A DNA stretch of 16,595 nucleotides from an uncultured Bacteroidota bacterium (GTDB lineage Bacteria > Bacteroidota > Bacteroidia > Chitinophagales > Saprospiraceae). Below the pieces are notes generated by a model, which saw nothing but the letters and a program-made list of their open reading frames with translations, searched no databases and was not told the DNA's origin. The stretch covers positions 1 to 16,595 of the forward strand of contig CALEYM010000268.1 in the NCBI GenBank assembly GCA_937926185.1, read 5' to 3'. Shown here piece after piece: positions 1 through 6,668 of this stretch. Within the stretch, counting starts at the first letter, position 1. Each line of letters begins with the position of its first letter. The position numbers and the translations under genes were made by a program.

Positions 1-188
1 AAAAAAAGAAAATAACAATGTACGCATTGATAAATGGTATTTTGAAAACAAAAAGTGATGGCTGAATACAATAAGGAAAATGATCCGGCAGGGCAGCGTT
101 TTTATTTGGATGCAAAAATCCGGTTTTTAACGCAGTTTGGGCTTGTTATTCGACTCTTTGCTAATTGAGGACGTTAAAGAAGGGTTTA

Positions 189-240
189 ACGGGTTTCGGG
201 TTAGCGGGTGTCAGAACCCGAAACCCGTCAACCCGAAACC
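189..240. repeat. CGGG/CCCG inverted repeat just downstream of the LysE-family gene
   Basis: Bases 189-202 (ACGGGTTTCGGGTT) are the perfect reverse complement of 215-228, giving a 14-bp stem with a 12-base loop. The 11-mer AACCCGAAACC occurs at 215-225 and again at 230-240, and both copies can pair with 192-202, so two alternative hairpins are possible. CGGG cores start at 190, 197 and 205; CCCG cores start at 217, 224 and 232, giving 7/8-base steps on both arms. The repeat begins 2 bases after the stop codon (243-245) of the minus-strand exporter gene, so it may form the 3' end hairpin of that transcript. There is no clear U-run after the stem, so calling it a classical intrinsic terminator is only a guess. 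Confidence 0.7.
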
Positions 241-242
241 TT

Positions 243-959
243 TTACCCCCCTAATGCCCGCCCGATCAGTGCCACGCCAAAAACGAGCAACACAAGGCCT
301 ATGGCAATTTGTACCCAGCGGGTGTGTTCCGGGGTCAGGAAATGCCGTACCCGTTTGGCAGCGTAAGCTTTAAGGGTGTCTGTTAGAATCAGGGTAAACA
401 TCATGCCGCTGAAAAAGGACAAGGTTTCCCTGGGCATCCATTGGTTGGGCACCACGACGGCACTGGCAATGCCCAGCCAGAAAAATACGGTAAAAGGATT
501 GATGGTGTTGAGTAAAAAACCGCGCAGCCAGTAACCGGGCAGGCCCCAGCGCATCCAGTTGTGTTCCACGCCGGGCGACTCAGGGCCGTCCAGGGCATCC
601 AGAACCCGGTCGGCGGTGGTCGGAGTATCGGCGGTCGGGCCTTTGCGCCGAATCAGGGCGGCCAGGCCGAAGACCAGCAATACCGAGCCTCCCGCCAACC
701 CGGCCCACAATCGAAAATGCGGCAAGGCCGTCAGCGCTGCCAGGGCATCCACACCCCGGTACACCAGAAAAATGTACAAAACATCGCTCATCCATATACC
801 CGATGCCAGGGCCAGGCCGGCGCGAAACCCACGTTCCAGACTGGCCTGCATGATGGCAAACAACAGCGGCCCAACCATAAAACTGAGCGAAAGCCCCAAT
901 AAAACGCCTTGAAACAACATACCTGCTGACAAAAAGAGCGGCAAAAATAAAATTTCCAT
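243..959 (-). CDS. LysE/RhtB-family amino-acid (or related metabolite) exporter
   Basis: A 238-residue inner-membrane protein with about six hydrophobic segments (roughly residues 14-34, 47-67, 85-103, 150-170, 180-200 and 215-235). This is the size and layout of LysE/RhtB exporters, which pump amino acids or similar small molecules out by proton antiport. The family hallmarks are visible: an early glycine-proline in FMVGPLLFAIMQASLERGFR (about residues 27-46) and NTINPFTVFFW (151-161) at the start of the fourth helix. A hydrophilic loop at about 104-140 follows the third helix and is somewhat long for the family. The start at 959 gives a short hydrophobic lead; Met14 (base 920) is an alternative start just ahead of the conserved first helix. 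The gene stands alone on the minus strand and diverges from the polysaccharide module. Substrate cannot be assigned from sequence. Confidence 0.88.
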   Translation of the reverse strand: MEILFLPLFLSAGMLFQGVLLGLSLSFMVGPLLFAIMQASLERGFRAGLALASGIWMSDVLYIFLVYRGVDALAALTALPHFRLWAGLAGGSVLLVFGLAALIRRKGPTADTPTTADRVLDALDGPESPGVEHNWMRWGLPGYWLRGFLLNTINPFTVFFWLGIASAVVVPNQWMPRETLSFFSGMMFTLILTDTLKAYAAKRVRHFLTPEHTRWVQIAIGLVLLVFGVALIGRALGG

Positions 960-1023
960 CCCGGGACTTGCTCATTCCCGTTTTTTTTCAAAATCCTCAC
1001 ATCATCGTAGCAGTACATTAATA

Positions 1024-1031
1024 CAAAAATA
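1024..1031 (-). promoter_or_regulatory. Possible -7 box for the LysE-family exporter
   Basis: On the minus strand this reads TATTTTTG, a full match to the Bacteroidota primary sigma factor -7 consensus TAnnTTTG. It would start a transcript with a leader of roughly 55-60 bases before the codon at 959. No TTTG-like -33 element is seen at the usual 17-19 base spacing, so support is partial. The AT-rich context makes a chance match possible. Confidence 0.3.
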
Positions 1032-1058
1032 AAACCTTATACCCAGTTATGTCCTGCC

Positions 1059-1313
1059 GTGTTCTCGGGTATTGAAACTGCCGGAGTGGCGGATGCGGGT
1101 AAAGTTGCGGCGATTGTGGAACGGTTGATGAATTTGCCGGCCAGCGAGCCGCGTTACTCAACAGGCAGGCTACCGGGCCTTTTCTTACCGATCCATCCGA
1201 AGTGTCGGCAAAAAGCCAACTTTCAGGAAAAACCCGCGAACACGGGCAAAACGTATGAGTTTTGCCTGTCCTTTACAACAACGCCTCCTGAAAGCCGGGA
1301 ACAATCAGTTTGA
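1059..1313 (+). pseudogene. Possible remnant of a short-chain dehydrogenase C-terminus
   Basis: The stretch between the exporter and the glycosyltransferase gene has no convincing intact gene. In this frame, bases about 1080-1160 encode VADAGKVAAIVERLMNLPA followed by SEPR. This resembles the C-terminal helix region of short-chain dehydrogenases/reductases (pattern: Asp-Pro-x-x-Val-Ala-x-x-Ile-Val, then a short loop with Pro and Arg). No nucleotide-binding glycine motif or catalytic Tyr-x-x-x-Lys lies upstream, and the remainder after about base 1165 is not recognisable. If real, it is a decayed 3' end of a gene whose front was lost. It could equally be a chance open frame with a GTG start; confidence is low. 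Confidence 0.25.
1242..1269. promoter_or_regulatory. Inverted repeat (hairpin) upstream of the polysaccharide module
   Basis: GGCAAAAC (1245-1252) and GTTTTGCC (1259-1266) form a perfect 8-bp stem around the 6-base loop GTATGA. Allowing one G-U pair extends the stem to 11 bp (1242-1252 with 1259-1269). It lies about 100 bases before the chosen start of the glycosyltransferase gene. It could be an operator, a leader hairpin, or a terminator for a minus-strand or decayed transcript. On the minus strand a TTTTT run follows about 8 bases after the stem; on the plus strand no T-run follows. Confidence 0.4.
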
Positions 1314-1371
1314 TCGGCATGATTTTTTCTTTCCGATCGGATTACAACAAATTATTCACCGGACAAACCTG

Positions 1372-4300
1372 ATGAACGGCAGTCCAATATTTAAACAGAT
1401 CAATGCGCCTGCGCAATCACACCGGATCATATTGCGTGTGCTGACCCTCTCCGGCGTACTGTTTTTACTGCATTTTGTCTGGTGGTATTTTTCAGCCGGC
1501 CATGCCGGCCATCCTGTTTTATTCTGGCTCCTGAGTATTTCTTTGGGGTACAAATTACTCCACCTGTTATATGAATGGTACTACCTGTCGGCCATCGATA
1601 TGCCCGACCGCCCTGTTATCCGGCGGCAATGGACGGTGGACATATTGACCACTTATGTGCCGGGGGAGCCATACGAGATGATCGAGCGGACGCTCCGGGC
1701 CATGGTGAACGTGTCGTATCCCCATACAAATATACTCTGCGACGAAGGCAACGACCCGCGCCTGAAAAACCTTTGCGTCGGGCTGGGCATTATACACGTG
1801 TATCGCGGAACCGACAAAACGGATGCCAAAGCCGGCAATATCAACCATGCCCTGCGGGAAGTGGCCCGCGGAGAAATTTGCGTGATCCTTGACCCCGATC
1901 ATATTCCGGCGCCTGAATTGCTCGACCGGGTATTGCCCTATTTTGAAGACGAAAAGGTGGGTTTTGTGCAAACGATCCAGGGCTACTACAACCAGTCGGA
2001 AAGCAGCGTGGCCAAAGGCGCCGCGGAACAAACCTACATGTTCTACGGCCCCCTCATGATGGGTATGCACCGGCACGGAACCGTACAGGCCATCGGCGCC
2101 AATTGCGCATTCCGGCGAAAAGCGCTCGACAGTATCGGTGGTCATGCCGCCGGTTTGTGCGAAGACATGCATACCTCGATGCGCCTGCACGCGGGCCGGT
2201 GGCGTTCCGTTTATGTGCCCGAACGGCTCACTGCGGGCCGGACGCCTTCTACCCTGTCGGCTTTTTACCGGCAACAGCTCAAATGGGCGCGCGGCAGTTT
2301 TGAACTCTTATTAAACGTGTATCCCCGCCTTTTCAGGTGGCTGAGCCCGCGCCAGCGAATCCATTACTTCCTGCTGCCGCTTTACTTCCTTTATGGTCTG
2401 GTCGGGCTGATCGATTTGAGCGTGCCCGTCATCTCTTTGATCAGTTTTAACGTACCGCTTTTCATCGACTTTCACGAATTCGCGCTGCGTATCCTGCCGA
2501 CCATAACGGTCATTATCCTGATCCGGCACTATGCGCAACGCTATGTGCTGGAGCAGCACGAAACAGGGTTCCATTTTACCGGCGGTATATTGCGGGTATG
2601 TACCTGGTGGATTTATCTGCTGGGGTTTATCTGCACACTGTTGCGGGTCAGGATACCTTACGTACCCACACCCAAAGACAACCGCATACAAAATGAATGG
2701 CTCATCAGCCTGCCCAACCTGGCAGTAATAATGATCAGCGCGGTAGCCATTTTGTACGGACTTCGGCACGATAAAACGCCGTACACCTGGATCATGGCGG
2801 GCTTTGCCGGCATGAACATCATCCTGCTCGCCACCGGGGTATCGATGGGATTGCGCCGGTGGGCCGCTTTGCTTCGGCGGCACTCCCTGACGGCTATCGT
2901 CGCAACATACAAAAACGAGTGGGCACAGTTCAGGCGTCGGATCATTTACCGCAACCTCAGGAACAACTTCGCGGCCCTTACGCTGCTTTTCCTGGCCCTT
3001 GGCGTTTCGGTTGTCAACCTGTCATACCGGGGTGACCAGGTCACTCTTTCCAGACTGGCGCCTCCCCAAATAAAACAATTCAGAACACCCGGAATGACCT
3101 CAACCGGTGATGCGTGCTCTTTGTCGGGGCAACATTTTTCAGCGGGCGAACTCCGGAATATGAAAATGTTTCATTTGAAAGGCGCGGAAAGCCCGGTCAT
3201 CCTACAATGCGCCCAAATACTTTCCTATTGCAAACGCGCGCTGATCACGCCCTTTTTTTGTTGGGAACCGCCTCCGGTACCCAGCCCGAACATGCCCGCG
3301 GAATGCACTGAAAACCACCCGGTTTTGAAAGAATTTGCGCAACAACTGGCCCGCCTGTGCAGCGATTTTGACGAACCTATTATCTTGTGCCCGCGACCGT
3401 TGACCGGCGCGCCGGATTCCATACAGGTAAAAACCTACCAGACCCTGCACGACAAGCTGCGCGAAGCAGGGGCAGACAATATCACTTTCGCCTGGCAATA
3501 TCAGCCCGACCAACCTCAACTTTACCCGGGTGCCGATTACGTCGATCTGGCAATATTGTCGCAACCCGCGGACGAAGCCGTTTCCGGGTTTATCCGGCAA
3601 TGGAAAAATGAACGGCGCCAACATCCGGTGTTTTTACTGTTCGACAAAAATCCTGCCCCGGAAGCACACCGTTCGCTGCTTGACCAGTTCAGCCGGTACA
3701 GATACCCTGTATTCGGCTGGGCCGATGCCGCTTGCCTGGCTGATCAAGCCGGCCCGGAACGCGAACCGGCCGTTTTCCCCAATTCAACTCTTACCAACGC
3801 AGAAGCGTTCGAAGACATCCCGCATTTCGACGTACACCTGCTCAACCGCGGCGTGGTTTATCATGCTGAAAAAAAAGCGTTTGAATGGTGGGTGAATGGG
3901 GCGCCCCTTTATGTGAAAGGAGTGGCCTACAATCCGGAACAAGATTGGCGCGACGATAAATGGCCGCTGACACGCCGGCAACTGGAACACGATTTTGAAC
4001 AGATCAGGGAAATGGGGGCCAACACCATCCTGCGCGTCGGCCCCGGCCTGTACGACCAAAATATTCTCACCGTAGCCGGGGAAACCGGCCTCAAGGTATT
4101 GTACAGTTTTGATTTCGACCCCCAAACCGACTTTCTGCACGACACCGTTTATTTGAAGAAACAAAAACGGAAAATTATCCAGTTTATACAGAACCATAAT
4201 AACCTGGAAACAATACTGGCCTGGAATCTCGGCTGCGGTACCTGGAACGGACTCGAACAGTATTTTAACCGGCCGTATCTGCTCCCTGTACGCCAGGCAT

Positions 4301-5172
4301 ACCTGAGAGCCGTGGAAGACATTGCCCGCGAAATCAAACAAATTGACCCCCTTCGGCCCGTTCTGACGGAACTGCACGGCGACCGGCAATTGAAAAGCGC
4401 CCTGCGCGATGTACGCCGTTTCGCACCCTCCATCGATATACTTGCACTGAGCGGACATTTTGGTGAAAATGCCGATTACGTACACCGGACTATGCGCGAA
4501 GAGTACCCAACCAGACCCTACCTTGTCAGCGCGTTCGGACCCATGTGGGACACACAGTTAATGGATACAGAAAACCGGGTACGGGAAACCAGTAGTTTTG
4601 AAAAGGCCCGCTACTATTCATCCTACTGGAATAAATCGGTTGTGCCGTTCAATGGTTCCAATCTGGGCGGTGTCGCCTACTGCTGGCGCGACCGGCGGGA
4701 AGGCGCCGCCACGCTTTCCGGGATCGTTGATTACAAGGGCAGATTGAAACCGGCTTATTTTGCCCTTAAACAAGTATGGACGGGCACACCGCAACAATTC
4801 CCCATTGCCGACATCACCCTGTTCGATGAGGCCGGATTCAGCGGAGGGCGTCTGATACAGACAATTCAAGCCCATTATGCCGGCCCTTTCGACGGCGCGC
4901 TGCGCTACGAATGGCATATTGAACGCCAGGAATTTCTCGGACGGGTAGATGAAATGACTGTTGAATACGATAAACTTGGGCAATGGGGCTTCAAACTGTA
5001 CCGGGAGTATTGCAAAAAAACAAAAATGTTTTACCCTACCAGCCGGGGCAACATGGTACATTATATGCACCAAGACGCTGATCCGTACCAACGTATTTAT
5101 CTGCACGTGAGCGACGACCAGGGGCATGTCGTTACGGCTTCTTGTCCGTTGCCTGTCGCGCAAAACCGCTGA
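1372..5172 (+). CDS. Membrane family 2 glycosyltransferase (BcsA-like) fused to two degenerate glycosidase-like barrels
   Basis: The open frame extends back to 1255, but Met at 1372 is preferred because it leaves a short cytoplasmic lead before the first helix (1266 residues). Two helices (about 20-41, 48-71) precede a processive GT2 domain (about 88-330) with Asp in CDEGND (124), DAKAGN, DPDH (DxD, 174-176), CEDMH (TED-like, 263-265) and QQLKWARG (QxxRW with Lys for Arg, 301-305). About seven more helices follow to residue 551, with YVPTPKD (430-436) where BcsA carries its FxVTxKG gating loop. No PilZ domain is seen. The positive-inside pattern (many Arg before the last helix) puts the remaining ~700 residues in the periplasm. 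That part holds a GH26-like barrel (about 566-801), a GH2/clan GH-A-like barrel (about 817-1141) and a beta-rich tail. Both barrels lack their catalytic acids. The role inferred is exopolysaccharide synthesis and export; the sugar is unknown. It is followed after 3 bases by a glycosidase gene. Confidence 0.85.
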   Translation: MNGSPIFKQINAPAQSHRIILRVLTLSGVLFLLHFVWWYFSAGHAGHPVLFWLLSISLGYKLLHLLYEWYYLSAIDMPDRPVIRRQWTVDILTTYVPGEPYEMIERTLRAMVNVSYPHTNILCDEGNDPRLKNLCVGLGIIHVYRGTDKTDAKAGNINHALREVARGEICVILDPDHIPAPELLDRVLPYFEDEKVGFVQTIQGYYNQSESSVAKGAAEQTYMFYGPLMMGMHRHGTVQAIGANCAFRRKALDSIGGHAAGLCEDMHTSMRLHAGRWRSVYVPERLTAGRTPSTLSAFYRQQLKWARGSFELLLNVYPRLFRWLSPRQRIHYFLLPLYFLYGLVGLIDLSVPVISLISFNVPLFIDFHEFALRILPTITVIILIRHYAQRYVLEQHETGFHFTGGILRVCTWWIYLLGFICTLLRVRIPYVPTPKDNRIQNEWLISLPNLAVIMISAVAILYGLRHDKTPYTWIMAGFAGMNIILLATGVSMGLRRWAALLRRHSLTAIVATYKNEWAQFRRRIIYRNLRNNFAALTLLFLALGVSVVNLSYRGDQVTLSRLAPPQIKQFRTPGMTSTGDACSLSGQHFSAGELRNMKMFHLKGAESPVILQCAQILSYCKRALITPFFCWEPPPVPSPNMPAECTENHPVLKEFAQQLARLCSDFDEPIILCPRPLTGAPDSIQVKTYQTLHDKLREAGADNITFAWQYQPDQPQLYPGADYVDLAILSQPADEAVSGFIRQWKNERRQHPVFLLFDKNPAPEAHRSLLDQFSRYRYPVFGWADAACLADQAGPEREPAVFPNSTLTNAEAFEDIPHFDVHLLNRGVVYHAEKKAFEWWVNGAPLYVKGVAYNPEQDWRDDKWPLTRRQLEHDFEQIREMGANTILRVGPGLYDQNILTVAGETGLKVLYSFDFDPQTDFLHDTVYLKKQKRKIIQFIQNHNNLETILAWNLGCGTWNGLEQYFNRPYLLPVRQAYLRAVEDIAREIKQIDPLRPVLTELHGDRQLKSALRDVRRFAPSIDILALSGHFGENADYVHRTMREEYPTRPYLVSAFGPMWDTQLMDTENRVRETSSFEKARYYSSYWNKSVVPFNGSNLGGVAYCWRDRREGAATLSGIVDYKGRLKPAYFALKQVWTGTPQQFPIADITLFDEAGFSGGRLIQTIQAHYAGPFDGALRYEWHIERQEFLGRVDEMTVEYDKLGQWGFKLYREYCKKTKMFYPTSRGNMVHYMHQDADPYQRIYLHVSDDQGHVVTASCPLPVAQNR

Positions 5173-5175
5173 ACT

Positions 5176-6510
5176 ATGTTTATTCCATACCGGTCCTTTA
5201 CCGCCTGCCTGTTCTGGGGCCTCCTCCTCGCGAACCTGTGCTGCGGGGATAGCTCCACCGGATTTCGTACAACGCAGCGCACCGCCGGCGGAAAAGTGCA
5301 AATTGTACCGGTTGGCAACGGATTCCGGTTGTTGCGCGAGGACCGCCCATATTTTATCAAGGGGGCCGCGGGCCGCGCCCGACCCGATCTCGTGCGCGCC
5401 GCGGGCGGAAACGCCATTCGCACCTACACCACCGATGGCCTCGATACGCTGCTCGACCGGGCGCATGCCCTGGGCCTGAGTGTCATGGCCGGTATTTACC
5501 TCGGCAGGGAGTGCGAAGGATTCAACTATCAGGATACGCTTGCCGTGGCACAACAACACCGAATGGCGTTGGATGTCGTCGAACGGCACAAACACCACCC
5601 TGCACTGCTCTGTTGGGCTTTGGGCAATGAACTGGACAACGAAAGCGAACAACCGCAACTTATGTGGCGCCGCGTGAATGAACTGGCCCTGGCGGTAAAA
5701 AATGCCGATCCCGATCACCCCGTCACTACCTGCGTTTCGTTTTGGGCGCCATCATTAAAGATATTGTTTGATGGCGTACCGGCGCTCGACTTCGTTTCGA
5801 TCAATGCTTTCGGTAATTTGTGGGAAGTGGACCAATACTTCCGGCAACAGATAAAACAACCGTACCTGATATCCGAATGGGGTACTTCGGGGCCCTGGGA
5901 AGTGCAGCGTACCGAATGGTCAGCCCCGGTAGAAAAATCACTCCGGGAAAAACACACCCAAATCCGCGACACCTACCGTCGACACATCGCCGCCAATACT
6001 TCACATTGCCTGGGCAGTTTTGCTTTTTACTGGGGGCAAAAACAGGAAACATCGCCTACCTGGTTTAGTTTTTTCAGCGAAAATGGCGAAAAAACGACCC
6101 TGGTCGATCTTTCTTATGAATTATGGGGCGGCGGCAAGCCCGCCAACCAGGCGCCCGTGCCGGATACCATTCTGGCCGCCGGTCAGGGCGTCACCCGGAA
6201 CCGTTATCTCCAGTCCGGCGCCATCACCGACGCCTCGGTACAAGCCACCGACCCCGACGGCGATCCTTTGTCCTACCGTTGGGAAATCACGCCCGAAGGT
6301 TCTGTCTTTAACCCCGACGACATCGGCCGGGAACTCAAACCCGACAGCCTGCGGGGGCTGATCGTTGAAAACGCCGGCAAGCGCATCCGTTTCCGGGTAC
6401 CCGCCAAAACCGGCCCTTACCGCCTTGCCGTGCTGATCCGCGACGGGCAGGGCGGCGCGGCTTACGCGGCATTGCCGTTTTACGCGGTAAATCATCAATT
6501 GGTGGAGTAG
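5176..6510 (+). CDS. Probable lipoprotein glycosidase, GH2/clan GH-A TIM barrel with Ig-like C-terminal domain
   Basis: 444 residues. The N-terminus is a hydrophobic signal ending in LANLCCGDSS, so Cys22 or Cys23 may be lipidated; the lipobox is not canonical. The barrel (about 45-320) keeps a glycosidase acid/base in CWALGNELDNE (Asn151-Glu152) and a nucleophile in YLISEWGTSG (Glu234). This is the clan GH-A arrangement, closest by eye to the GH2 barrel, though GH72-like enzymes have similar motifs. NAIRTYTTDG (79-88) matches the early barrel strand. Residues about 325-438 form an Ig/PKD-like domain (ATDPDGDPLSYRWEIT). It begins 3 bases after the glycosyltransferase stop codon, so co-transcription is very likely. 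Block by block it aligns with the inactive barrel of that neighbour. The likely job is trimming, releasing or remodelling the exported polysaccharide at the outer membrane or periplasm; the substrate is not known. Confidence 0.83.
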   Translation: MFIPYRSFTACLFWGLLLANLCCGDSSTGFRTTQRTAGGKVQIVPVGNGFRLLREDRPYFIKGAAGRARPDLVRAAGGNAIRTYTTDGLDTLLDRAHALGLSVMAGIYLGRECEGFNYQDTLAVAQQHRMALDVVERHKHHPALLCWALGNELDNESEQPQLMWRRVNELALAVKNADPDHPVTTCVSFWAPSLKILFDGVPALDFVSINAFGNLWEVDQYFRQQIKQPYLISEWGTSGPWEVQRTEWSAPVEKSLREKHTQIRDTYRRHIAANTSHCLGSFAFYWGQKQETSPTWFSFFSENGEKTTLVDLSYELWGGGKPANQAPVPDTILAAGQGVTRNRYLQSGAITDASVQATDPDGDPLSYRWEITPEGSVFNPDDIGRELKPDSLRGLIVENAGKRIRFRVPAKTGPYRLAVLIRDGQGGAAYAALPFYAVNHQLVE

Positions 6511-6632
6511 ACCCTGTAATTTCCACATGTAGCGAACCAAATCCTTCCTTTCTGGCAAGTCATTTATAACCTTTATCTACAAATGGGTTATAATATGCGT
6601 ACAGTCGTTTTATTTTTTAAAACAAAAATTTT

Positions 6633-6640
6633 TATCTTTG
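6633..6640 (+). promoter_or_regulatory. Bacteroidota -7 promoter box of recG
   Basis: TATCTTTG matches the TAnnTTTG consensus exactly. It lies 28 bases before the GTG start of recG, which would give a leader of about 20-25 bases. The -33 position falls in a T-rich stretch (about 6608-6618, TTTTATTTTTT) with no exact TTTG. The 158-base gap it sits in is otherwise AT-rich and empty. Confidence 0.5.
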
Positions 6641-6668
6641 CCCGGTAACGGTAAAATTTAACAACGCA

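Noticed and set aside
16..29. Small hairpin CAATG-TACG-CATTG at the left edge
   Set aside because: Only a 5-bp stem in AT-rich DNA with no gene context visible; too weak to annotate.
137..373. 78-residue plus-strand open frame at the left edge
   Set aside because: It runs through the inverted repeat and the antisense of the exporter gene, with low-complexity proline-rich translation and no family resemblance.
1255..1371. Longer N-terminus of the glycosyltransferase from the ATG at 1255
   Set aside because: The extra 39 residues are not typical of GT2 synthases and the ATG lies in the loop of the 1242-1269 hairpin. The Met at 1372 gives a normal short lead before the first membrane helix.
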